Assembly (NCBI RefSeq): GCF_038396675.1
Contig: NC_088928.1
Span: 16,227,501-16,291,500 of the forward strand
DNA: 64,000 nt
DNA from: Hydra vulgaris
Taxonomy: Eukaryota > Cnidaria > Hydrozoa > Anthoathecata > Hydridae
Direction of reading: 5' to 3'
Part shown: in pieces, positions 12,560 through 22,181 of the stretch
How the letters are laid out: the number at the start of each line of letters is the position of its first letter
Position numbering within the stretch: the first letter of the stretch is position 1
Program-made: the position numbers and the translations under genes
The notes under the pieces: model-generated
Told to the model about the DNA's origin: nothing
Database searches by the model: none
What the model saw: only the letters and a program-made list of their open reading frames with translations

Positions 12560-12609
12560 AAAGCTAAAAAGTTCTTAAACCATGACTGGTTTAAGAACTT
12601 TTTAGCTTT
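12560..12609. repeat. Perfect hairpin, 23-bp arms
   Basis: AAAGCTAAAAAGTTCTTAAA continues to CCA, then the loop TGAC, then the exact reverse complement. It is adjacent to the palindrome at 12483-12555, giving two hairpins side by side. Confidence 0.85.
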
Positions 12610-12754
12610 GTACAATACACCATTATTTTTTAAAATTTTTTCTCAATTACTGTTCTGACACTCGCATTTGCAATGATTTTTTTGCATTTTGTGTTTTAGT
12701 TATTTCTGCTTTCAAAAAGGTTTAAAGTTTCACTTTTTTTAACTTTATTGGCAT

Positions 12755-14413
12755 TAGGGCTTCCAGTTCGAACATGTTCAAGTTCGAATGTTCGAGCTAT
12801 TGCCTTTTTTTAAGAGGTTCAAGTTCGAACTTTTTTTTCTCTTTAAGTTCAAACGTGTATATATATCAAAATTATCGAACATGTATATATAATCAAAAAA
12901 ATCATGAAAAAATCGAACATATATATAATGTATATATGTATATATAATCAAAATAACATGCATATATAATAAAAATTATAAAAATCTTTATTATCATTTT
13001 TTAAAAGTTAAACAAGTTAGCAGTTAAACAAAAATTTTTTTACACTTTTTTAGTTTTTGTTACTCTTAATTTTAGAACATTAAAATTAGTTATTTATTAT
13101 TAAATAACTATTTTTATTTTATATCATTAAAAATACTCTTAATTTTAGAACATTAAAAAAGAACAGTTTAAAAATAAAATAATTACGTGAGTTACATTTT
13201 TTAATTGGTAAAGAAATCCTATGGTGATACCCATAAAATAGATTTCTGAATTAAAAAAACAAAAAAACAAGTTAATATAGCTTTGACAACACTAAACCTG
13301 AACATCAAATGTGTTACAACCACGCTATTCATCTATGTGATTGAAGAGCTCTTTACAAAAAACAAGGCTGATGCACATGGTTCTCATAACAACCCTGTTG
13401 ATGCTGGTATGGAATCTGTAGATCGTGATCAAGATTATAGTAATGATGACGATGGGACTGAAATTAGTGATGATATTCAAATTGTTCATGCAGTTAGTAA
13501 AGATTCTATTTTATCATTGAAACTTGAATATCAAGAAACTGTGGCAAAAAATGAGAAATGGCCATTAATACTCTTTCAAAAGAAGATACTGATATTTGTA
13601 TTCTGAAATTGTGATTGAGTTTACCAGAAAAAAAATTCATGAAGCTAATACACCTATAAGTCAACTTGTTAAACAGATATTTGAATATAGAATAATTGAA
13701 AGAAGAAACATTCATTTAACTCATCTCATGAAGTATTTGTCAAATCCTAATGTCTTAAATAAAAATGACCAATTTGGCAACAAGATTAAAAAAAGTCGAT
13801 TACTATTCTTGCTCCTAATCTCAGCGATCACTAATCTCATTTCAGCTATCTGACGATAGCTCTGATGATGACAAGGAAGTAAATACTGATAGTATAATTG
13901 ATAACGTAAAAAGTGTCTTAGATTTTTTTATCAAAAATGAATCTAGCTCAACAACTCAAATTTTTTTATTAAACAATTAGACACTGAAATGAGACCATCA
14001 GGAAATTGAAACAAACCTTGTATTAAAGAAAATGGCTGCTTTTGAACCGAGCAAAGCTAGGATCGAGTATTTAGATTTACTTTTCAAAATTCTTCAAACA
14101 ATTCCTCCTACATCCGTAGAAGCTGAGAGAGCTTGAACTTTTTGCTACTAAAATAAGAAGTTCTTTAAATGACAAAGCTTTGGACGCACTAACTTTTAAA
14201 AAGCAAACTATGAAGAGTACTTATTTATATTATTTACTTTTGTCCTAATTAATAGTGATAAAAAAATAAATACTTTTGCGTATTCTTTGTATTACTTTTA
14301 TGTGTTTTAACATAACTAAAATAAAGTTCGAAACAGTTTGAACTTTTTTCCGTAACAAATTGAACACGTTTATGTTCGAACTTTCTTTAAAAAAGTTCTT
14401 ACTGGAAGCCCTA
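12755..14413 (+). mobile_element. hAT DNA transposon, non-autonomous
   Basis: Terminal inverted repeats TAGGGCTTCCAGT are identical at both ends for 13 bp. The flanks are ATTGGCAT (12747-12754) and ATTGTCAT (14414-14421), an 8-bp target duplication with one mismatch, as expected for hAT. Subterminal TTCGAAC words repeat at both ends. The interior carries a decayed hAT transposase remnant. At 1659 bp it is shorter than an autonomous hAT. It lies in the large intron of the minus-strand gene. Confidence 0.88.
13277..14215 (+). pseudogene. hAT transposase remnant
   Basis: Three open segments in shifting frames. The last contains ILQTIPPTSVEAERA followed, after a frameshift, by a segment resembling FATKIRSSLNDKALDAL. 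This is the C-terminal hAT dimerisation region, whose hallmark is the PxxSxxxER motif. The earlier segments are acidic (SNDDDGTEISDD) or basic and cannot be assigned to the catalytic RNase-H fold. With several stops and most of the catalytic domain missing, it is not functional. Confidence 0.8.
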
Positions 14414-14421
14414 ATTGTCAT

Positions 14422-15437
14422 GGCATGTATTTACATGAACATGAACTTTGAGTTGTGTTGTAGCACTGAATACTCAATTAACCGTGTTAGAATCAAAACA
14501 TAGTATTAGATCAAAAATGCTGGGTGCTGAGAAAAGTAGTAAAACATGCACAATCTCAACGTATGTCTGACGCCACTTGTATGCTAACATAATACCCACT
14601 ATAACATAGCAAAGCTGCTTACCATAATGCTACATTAATCCAGTTTACAGTTATAACATAAAATAAGTATAAATAAACAAATACTAAGAGTCCTTAAGTT
14701 AACGCCAACCAAGTACTACTTGCTTGACGTTAATAGTTGAACGATAACGTTCGAGCAAACAATTTATTGCTAACCCAACAACACTAATGGATTGAACCAA
14801 TTAAGTTGTGCCGTTAGGTCTGTTTGTATCCAAAAGTTCTATTTAGTAAAAAACATTAGTAACGTAAAACTACTACAAAATTTTTCACTTCAATTCCAGA
14901 AAAACAACTTGATTGGTGAACCTTTTTAAGTTGTTCAAAAAAAAAATTTAAAAAACAGACTTCGTGTAACGGAGGTGTACCATATTTAAATTATATTGAG
15001 TAACGTTTAGAACAATTTTCAATTACCAAAGAGTATAGATTTTTATACAAAAAAGTTTTTAACATGTATTGAGTCGTAAAAGGCATTTTTTTTTACTTTG
15101 TAAAATTCTAAAATATTTATAATTTTGCAAATGATTGGTTACTTTTATTTGATATCATGTTTTCAAACTAATAATTTATTTACAAACTGCTTTTATTAAT
15201 CTCTCAGCATTAAAAAACCTGGCTGTAGCTTTTTTTTTTTTTTAAATTAGCTTTTACATTTGTTTGGTTTTTATAGTTGACTAGCTTTGTTTGGTTTTTT
15301 AGAATTGATAAGTCGTAATTATATTTAATTAGTCTTAATTGGACTTAAAATTTAATTGAATCATTTTGTTTTGATTTAACTAAAACAAAATCTTTCTTTT
15401 TATTACAAAAAGCAGGGGAGATCCTTAATTTCTCATT
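14422..15437. other. Intronic A+T-rich DNA, nothing recognised
   Basis: Between the hAT element and the MITE I found no motif, tandem repeat or supported exon. Confidence 0.4.
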
Positions 15438-15671
15438 AGGCCGGGTGAATAAAAATGAGCAATTGCTTTTACTCAGTAATTGGTCAGCTTTACGTGAACA
15501 AAAACTTAAGCAGTTTTACTCAAACTTTTATTTGCGTAAAGTTAAGCAGTTTACTCAATAGTTGTTCAGTTTTACGTGAAAAAACTTAAGGAAAATCGCT
15601 AAAGTTTTTATTCACGTAAAGCTCACCGATTACTGAGTAAAAGAAATTGCTTATTTTTATTCACCCGGCCT
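15438..15671. mobile_element. MITE with AGGCCGGG termini, copy 1
   Basis: Inverted arms start AGGCCGGGTGAATAAAAAT and remain recognisable for ~65 bp, through ACTCAGTAATTGGTCAGC and CTTTACGTGAA. Flanking ATT on both sides gives a 3-bp target duplication. A second copy at 40379-40603 has the same termini and AAT on both sides. The superfamily is not decided. A 3-bp duplication occurs in PIF/Harbinger and some CACTA elements, but the target is not the usual TWA. Confidence 0.75.
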
Positions 15672-16274
15672 ATTGTCGTTCACATACATATCACCACTAA
15701 TGTCGTTCACATACATATGTTATATGTATAATCGCTTAATCATTACATGTGCCTTAAAAACATTCTTCCGTGGTTTTAGGTTGTCTCAAATGCACCTAAC
15801 TATGAAAAAAACTTTTTTTTTTAATTAAATTTTTGTTAATGTTGATAAGTTTAAAAAACATCTTAATGTAAAATAAACAAAAAGTAAAGATTAAAATATT
15901 GTGATCTTATTTAAAATATCGAAAGAAAACACTTTATCTTCCATTTTAAAATTTTTTACATAAAACTTTAAAATTGGAAAAAAAATTAAGACAATCTTAA
16001 GGTTGCTCCTAATCCAAAATTTAATTTTTATGTGTCTAGAAAAGTACTTTTGTTTTTTGTAAATATTTTGTTTTTTGAAAATAAAATTTAGTAAAAAAAA
16101 AAAAAACTATGAGTCCCAAAATACAAGTTGGGCATCTGACCACGTGTTCATAAAAAGTTTGAAAAATACACATTTTTGAATTTAAAATATGTTTGTTTAA
16201 TAAGTACCCTAGGTAAAAAAAAAAAAAAATCGGGAAATAAGAAATTATTTAAATTCATGATTACTAAAATATAC

Positions 16275-16589
16275 CGTTTGGAATGCAATTAAATGACCCT
16301 AATCTATTGACACAAACGCTTCCAGAATAACATATCTGTTTTCGTTCGATGCATTCATTGTAGTCGTTGATTACTTGAATTGGCCCTCCGATATTAGAAG
16401 CTATTTTTTGTATTTGTAGCAAATCTTCATCTGTGATAATCTTGTAAAATACCACTTGAATAATGTTTCCAGGGTCTATGCGAAGGGCATTGGCAATATT
16501 ATAATTGGATAGTTGACTTATTAATTCTGCTAGTACACGAGGAACATCATTAGGAGTTGAGACATATTGAATTTTGTATGAATAATCGT
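16275..16589 (-). CDS. Exon: unknown domain plus partial Ca-binding-type EGF
   Basis: The minus strand shows acceptor ATTTTTCTTAG, 315 nt open in one frame, then a possible phase-1 donor G|GTATAT. It joins in phase with the upstream EGF exon (T|AC restores a Tyr codon). The first ~70 residues form a mixed alpha/beta-looking stretch (for example RIDPGNIIQVVFYKII) that I do not recognise. The last ~30 begin DYNEC and continue with two cysteines, then CVNRLGSFNC: the calcium-binding EGF pattern D-x-N-E-C...C-x-N-x-x-GSF-x-C with four of six cysteines. If the donor is not used, the frame ends at a TAG at 16264-16266 (residues GIF), giving a short secreted product instead. The last two cysteines are absent from the transmembrane exon at 8842-8959, so either the domain is truncated or an intermediate exon was missed. 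Confidence 0.75.
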
Positions 16590-16680
16590 CTAAGAAAAAT
16601 TTTATTGTTCTTAATTAAAACATTTAGCGTTTTATTTTTAATTTTAATTTTTTTAATATAAATAAATTATAAATACTTAC

Positions 16681-16803
16681 ATAGACCACAAGTTACTCCA
16701 TAAAATCCAAAACTGCAATTACAAGACCCATTTAGATTACAAAGTCCGTTATTATTGCAAAAACATGTTTCTTGTAAAACTACCTCGCATATGGTAAACA
16801 ACA
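16681..16803 (-). CDS. Exon encoding one EGF-like domain
   Basis: The minus-strand acceptor is TTTTTTCTGCAG and the donor is T|GTAAGTATT, both good matches to consensus. The 123-nt exon encodes the end of a signal peptide (LLFTICEVVLQ) and then a six-cysteine module of spacing C-x-C-x5-C-x5-C-x-C-x8-C, with the GFYG turn before the last cysteine. This is the tenascin/integrin type of EGF repeat, so the protein is extracellular. It is phase 1 at both ends. It joins exactly in frame to the ATG exon at 17106-17127 and to the exon at 16275-16589. No stop or frameshift is present, so the gene looks intact here. Confidence 0.82.
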
Positions 16804-16925
16804 CTGCAGAAAAAAAAAATCCATTTAATGTTTAGTACAATTGTTATACAGTATTTTAGAAATGCGTCATTATTATTATCATCTCTTATTGTTTGTGCCT
16901 GTCCATAGAATTTCTCAAAAAAATG

Positions 16926-16926
<1 letters not shown>

Positions 16927-16991
<65 letters not shown>
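16927..16991. repeat. (TA)n microsatellite
   Basis: About 65 bp of pure TA inside the first intron of the minus-strand EGF gene. Confidence 0.95.
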
Positions 16992-16996
<5 letters not shown>

Positions 16997-17105
16997 TTTT
17001 ATATCCAAAATAATAAAATAAACAATAAATTAATGAAGGAAAAAAGTTGAAATTGTGTCGCTAATGGGAAAAAGTAACCACTAAAAACTAATGCAATTAA
17101 CTTAC

Positions 17106-17127
17106 ATATCAAAATAGTAAAAGCCAT
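17106..17127 (-). CDS. First coding exon, start of signal peptide
   Basis: On the minus strand an ATG at 17125-17127 opens seven codons plus one base (MAFTILI) and meets a strong donor, T|GTAAGTTAA. Joined to the exon at 16681-16803, the N-terminus reads MAFTILILLFTICEVVLQ. This is a textbook secretory signal peptide, and the first cysteine of the EGF module follows two residues later. A 302-bp intron separates the two exons. The exon is tiny, but the exact phase match, both consensus splice sites and the sensible signal peptide together make it convincing. The 5' untranslated region and promoter were not delimited. Confidence 0.75.
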
Positions 17128-17551
17128 TTATATATGTAATATCTAACTATAACATTTTTTGAGGTTTTTCAATAAAACCTCTGTAAATGTTACATTATGT
17201 ACAAAAAGTGTTTAAAATATACTATATCTATTTTTTACAATAGACATATCCGATTTATTACGCAACTGCCGATTTTCTTGTTGCGCGCATCCGAACTCGA
17301 AACTAATTTTCAATATTCATGCCACTTGATAATAAAGCTATTTTATTGGTTACAAAATAATATCATAAACCTACGTAAACAAAGCTATTTGTAGTTATAT
17401 AAATATATTCGTCGATATTATCATAGTAATGATTCAAATGTAAAAATTATACAATGCAAATATCTTTTTTAATAGTTGAACATTTGCATTTATGAACTTA
17501 ATTTAGCAAGAGTAATGAAAAGAAAAAAGACAGTAAAAGTCTGAAAAGTAA

Positions 17552-17847
17552 AAAGACAGTAACTTAAAAAATCGTTTTAATGTTTTAAACTTTACAAACA
17601 TAGTTTTAATGTTTTAAACTTTACAAACATAGTCAATGTTTTAAACTTTACAAACATAGTTAATGTTTTAAACTTTACAAACATAGTTAATGTTTTAAAC
17701 TTTACAAACAAAGTTTTAATGTTTTAAACTTTACAAACATAGTTAATTTTTTAAACTTTACAAACATAGTTAATGTTTTAAACTTTACAAACATAGTTAA
17801 TGTTTAAAACTTTACTAACATTGTTTAATATGAGAGTTACTGTCTTT
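17552..17847. repeat. 26-28-bp minisatellite between inverted 13-mers
   Basis: About nine units of TTAATGTTTTAAACTTTACA followed by AACATAG fill 17573-17829. They are enclosed by AAAGACAGTAACT (17552-17564) and its exact reverse complement AGTTACTGTCTTT (17835-17847). The inverted ends suggest an expanded array inside a small non-autonomous transposon. Further degraded GTTACTGT and CTTTTTGGCTTT words follow at 17910-17980. Confidence 0.75.
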
Positions 17848-18009
17848 TGGCTTTATAATATTTTTAAAAATAGTACATAGTTTATGTTCCATAAAACATG
17901 ACGCCGTACAGAGTTACTGTAAATGCTACATTTCAGAAAAACACTCAAAAACAATTTTTTAAGTTACCGCTTTTTGGCTTTCTACGGCAGAGTATTAGTC
18001 TTTTACTCG

Positions 18010-18012
<3 letters not shown>

Positions 18013-18051
<39 letters not shown>
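18013..18051. repeat. (TA)n microsatellite
   Basis: Left part of a (TA)n run interrupted by the MITE at 18052-18181. Confidence 0.95.
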
Positions 18052-18054
<3 letters not shown>

Positions 18055-18181
18055 TGCCGGTTTTAGCACTACCAATTAGTTTTAGCACTACTAATTAGTA
18101 AAATAACCAATTAGTTTCGCCCCTTTATATTCGGCGCCCTGGGCCATCGCCCAACCAGGCCCTACCCTAACGCCGCCACTG
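18052..18181. mobile_element. 130-bp hAT-like MITE inserted in a (TA)n run
   Basis: The ends are CAGTGCCGGTTTTAG on the left and, on the opposite strand, CAGTGGCGGCGTTAG on the right. The CAGTGGCGG-type end is common in hAT elements. The flanks TATATATA and TATATACA could be an imperfect 8-bp duplication, but this is uncertain because the target itself is a TA repeat. The element is far richer in G+C than its surroundings. Confidence 0.7.
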
Positions 18182-18282
<101 letters not shown>

Positions 18283-18289
18283 AGAGAGA

Positions 18290-19560
18290 GAAATATAGGA
18301 TTAAAAAAATCACAGTAAGAAATGTTTAGCGGTGAAACGAAGATTGAGTAATAAAATCCGCGAAGTTCTCAAAATCATCTTTAATAATAGAACAATAAAA
18401 GTATTGATAATGAAAGAATATTTTTAATTTTCTGCTCTACCAAAATGAAATTTAAATAAAGTTTGACTGTTGTTATAATTCTAATTATTGTCATGGCATA
18501 GCATTGCCTTGGTAACACTAATAAGCTGTAACGATTTCCGACGATTAATAACTCTGATTAGATCAAAAATGAGGAAGTTTAAAAAATGTTTTTATAGAAA
18601 TAAGTTTTACTTTGCAGTTTATATTTGGTAATACATGTTATACAAACTGTTTTATGCCATGTATAACTGTTTTATGACGTATGTATAGACGGCATTCTGG
18701 TGATAATATTACATCGTATGTAAATGGCAAAATTTATGTTGCATTATACCATATATAAATAGTATAGTTTAATACCATGTAAAAAGGGGAAAAGTGGCAG
18801 ATCCAACTTATCTTTTTATTTCTAACCAATAGGAGTTATTGTAGAGTGAATGACAACTATAAAGTGATTTATTTGGAAGTTGAATAATAAAGCCATTAGT
18901 TAATAATTTTTTTTTACTTTTAAAAAATTTTTTTTTTTCTTCTTTAACCTGTGTTAAAAATCAACCTCATTTATTAAACTTTGAACTGTGTCTATTTCAA
19001 TGTTTAATTAATCTCTTTAACTAACCTAAGATACCATCAACAGCTATGTAGTTTTGTTTTACCTTGGTTTTACCTTTAAAATTACTTTGGTGGAAAATTA
19101 CTTTTATACTTTGGTAAATTACCTTTATACTTCGCAAGTTGGTTAATTAAAGTACTGAGTGAGACCATACTTATTTATAAAACGTAAAAAAGAGTTATGC
19201 ATAACACTACCCAGACCAAAGTAACAGTACTAATCTATATCGGGTAAGTTAAAAATTTTTTGTATGAACACATTTTTTTCATGAAACACAACACAAAAAA
19301 AAAAATTTACACTAGTTTCCGTATAGTCAATGGCTTCTTTACCGCAACCACCACTGCTAAGGTTTAAATGACCATAGACAATTTCCAATTCATGAAACTG
19401 AGTTTAATTATATATCAACTATTGGTATTTAAAAAGTATTATGACCTTTACCGCTTCTGTCAGAGCAAACGACTGTATAACACCCGAAGCATAATAGACT
19501 GTCAAGTAAATTGATATTTAATCAGGCTTCAACAACCCAAAACATCAAGATTGTGCAAAT
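18290..19560. other. A+T-rich stretch, nothing recognised
   Basis: No coding, RNA or repeat feature could be supported. Confidence 0.4.
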
Positions 19561-19726
19561 GAACAAAATGTTGGAAGTCAGGGATTTTGTCGCATATATT
19601 GCAAATGTTAGTAAGTGCCAATTTTCCAGTAATGCTGTTACAGATAGTGGACTGGATGTTTTTAGGGTTAGACACCAAGTTGTTCCTTAATTTCTTACAA
19701 TTCTTGATACTATTATGCTGGTTCTG

Positions 19727-19945
19727 CTATTGTTGGAGTTGTGGTACTTGTTGTAAACTTTGTTGCACAAAGTAGTTACCAATCTCTGATAGCTCTGCTG
19801 TTTTTTCTAACTTTTTTTTTACAGCCTCAAATCCTTGAGATAGTTCAATGTTGCTTACACAGGTCAGAAGTCGGCCGTTTAGGTATGATTTTGAAACACC
19901 CCAAAAATTTATTAAGATTATATTTAAAAAACTATTAGGGAACAT
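19727..19945 (-). CDS. Unrecognised short coding remnant
   Basis: About 70 codons on the minus strand with a heptad-like, glutamine-rich C-terminal part (SQGFEAVKKKLEKTAELSEI, then VQQSLQQVPQLQQ). The composition resembles real protein, perhaps a coiled coil, more than chance A+T-rich DNA. Other frames further left (19560-19720) also look protein-like. No start context, splice sites or known domain. It could be a remnant of a transposon-borne structural protein. Confidence 0.3.
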   Translation of the reverse strand: MFPNSFLNIILINFWGVSKSYLNGRLLTCVSNIELSQGFEAVKKKLEKTAELSEIGNYFVQQSLQQVPQLQQ

Positions 19946-20770
19946 AAAACTGTAAAAATTAAAATCCTGAGGGTAGCTTATTTTTAGATAAAGTATTTAA
20001 AGGGGGTGAACCTACAAAATTTTCATGTTCAATTGAGATTAATAGTAGACATGCCGCAAGTTAAAAAAATATTTCATGCTTATACTTATGTAAAAATTTT
20101 TTTTTTTAGATTTTGGGAAAATAGAAAATGCAATGTTTTGGGGGTATTGACCTCTAAACAAATTTAAAAAAAGTGAAAAAAATTTTTTATTTTAATCTTA
20201 AATCAAGCGAAGTGAAATTAATTCAATTTAAATTGAAAAATTTATTACAAAAAAAAAAGCTTTTTCCCCCTCAAAAAAAAATCAAACTTTTGAAGTGCAT
20301 AAGAAGTTTTTATAAAACTTGAAACTAATCAATAAATTTTGATTCGGTTTAATAGATTACAAAAATATTATCCAAATGCTTATTTTCCCCATAATTTGGG
20401 GCAGATGGCCTAAAATTTAGGGTCTTATTTCTCAGCAACCGCATCACGTAATACATGAGGATTTAAATTATTACTCAAATTACTTCAGGATTTTTTGTTT
20501 GGTATTAAATTTGCTTGAATGACAAAAATAAGATTTTCATATAATTTCTCCCAAGTCAAGTTTCTTCTTTCGGTTTCTTTTAAATTTGTTTTACAAAAAA
20601 GCTTTTTTTCACACCCAAGATGACGCGATTAAAATTAAGTTGAGCAAAGAGTACTTTTAATTTTAATGATTCTTACGAATATTACCTGTTTCTTTAGCTT
20701 TTTCCAGTGAAACTCATGCACTTGTATTTAAATTTATTAAGGTAATACAAGCTTTAATTTTTGATGTAGT
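19946..20770. other. A+T-rich stretch with homopolymer runs
   Basis: Many A and T homopolymers. No supported feature. Confidence 0.4.
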
Positions 20771-20779
20771 TTAGAACCA

Positions 20780-21465
20780 TGCCCTCTAAATTTAAAATAA
20801 AAAGAGAAGAATCATTAAAATTTCTAGGAGTATTCCTTGACGGAAATGTAACATGCAGACATCACATAAAATATATTATAAGGTAAAATACCAAGGAGCA
20901 TTGGTCTACTTTATAGAGCAAAACTTTTTTTAAATTCAAGTTGTTTAAAACTCTTATATTTCTCCTTTATTCATTCTTAATTATGCTAAATATTGCATAA
21001 TATCTTAATTACGCTTGTCATTGCATGGTGCCGTACCAATAAAAATAAATTTAAAAAATCTCTGTAATATGCAAAATCATGCAATCAGAACTATATCCAA
21101 TAAAAGCCGCTATACACCCTGACAACCTTTAATTACTAAGTTAAATATACTAAATATCTACCAAATAAGTATTTATCATATTCTTATTTTCATGTTCAAA
21201 ATTAATAAAAGTTTCAAAAACATTTAAGCCGTTGTTTAAAACTAATCAGAATAAATACTAGATAGTAGATTTTCAAATAACACCTATGTACTACCCAAAA
21301 GTTATATTGTGGCAACTGATTTTTTAATTTCAATTAGAAGACCAAAGGCATGTAATAAAATTCTTACAACGGAACTTAAAACTCTTACAATGTTTAATGA
21401 GTTTAAGGCTAAACTTAGACAGTTATTACTAAAGAAGTATTTATCACAAACCTATTTCTGAAATT
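20780..21465 (+). pseudogene. LINE 3' ORF remnant (RT thumb/connection)
   Basis: It opens with EESLKFLGVFLDGNVTCRHH, the FLGVxLDxxLxWxxHI block that follows the YADD motif in LINE reverse transcriptases. Frame-shifted pieces then match the usual C-terminal region (a segment of type NYAxxxWG, a run of type IRTISN, and the closing block GPKAWN...FKAKLRQLLL in degraded form). At least six stops or shifts are present. It ends just before a SINE. The element is 5'-truncated, as is typical of LINEs. Confidence 0.75.
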
Positions 21466-21807
21466 ACAAAATACCCTAATAATTGATCATCATATATACC
21501 CTTATGATTGACTATCATATCAATGGCATTATATACAGAAGTGTTAAGTACTACATTTGGTCAAATTGAGCTAAGTACACAAAAATTGTCGTATTTTTTC
21601 AAACATAATTGTGCCCAAATATGGAAAGTGTACGATAAATTGTTACAAGTCTACTAATCGTTTAAAATGTTACGAGTCTACTAAATTGTAACTAGTCTAC
21701 TACTTTCAAAATGCTCCCCTGTAAAATCACATCTGTGGCATTTAACACTTCTGTGCATAATGCCATCGATATTTTTTTATCATTATTTTTTATTTTTTTA
21801 ATACTGT

Positions 21808-21990
21808 TATTTAGGTGCCCCAAGAAGACCTAACGGTCTTGTCACAGAGCACCGCGGATGTGCATTTAACCAGAAAGTTCACGCCTCCTTCCTTATCGTG
21901 ACACGAAAATATGCCATAGGCTCGTTTTGAACCTGGATCTCTTGCTTATAAAGCACTCTAAAGTGCTCTAACCACTGCGCCACGGCCGCA
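21808..21990 (-). mobile_element. tRNA-derived SINE, near full length
   Basis: Read on the minus strand the head starts GGCCGTGGCGCAGTGGTTAG, with A box TGGCGCAGTGGTTAGAGC and B box GGTTCAAAACG. The body has CATCCGCGGTGCTCTGTGAC and TTCTTGGGGCACCTAAAT. TTTATCA occurs just outside the head and again beyond the A-rich tail and is a plausible short target duplication. This is the best-preserved copy of the family in the window. Confidence 0.85.
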
Positions 21991-22181
21991 TTTATCACAT
22001 AAATGAAAAGTATATTAATTTTAGAAGAGGTTAAGTTAAACACACTTAGTAACTTTTCAAAATTATTTGTTTTTGTTGTTTAATATGTGTTATTATTCTT
22101 TTTAATTTTTGATCCTTAGATTTTTGCTTTGTGTTCTGAATTTTAATACTAAAAAAAAAAAAATTCTTAATTTAAAGTTAA

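Noticed and set aside
13506-13715. Minus-strand frame opposite the hAT remnant
   Set aside because: Shadow of the plus-strand transposase remnant.
17552-17847. CRISPR-like regular repeats
   Set aside because: The units are contiguous tandem repeats without unique spacers, and the window is eukaryotic.
21925-21990. Functional tRNA gene on the minus strand
   Set aside because: The tRNA-like part is followed by the SINE body and A-rich tail, so it is a SINE.
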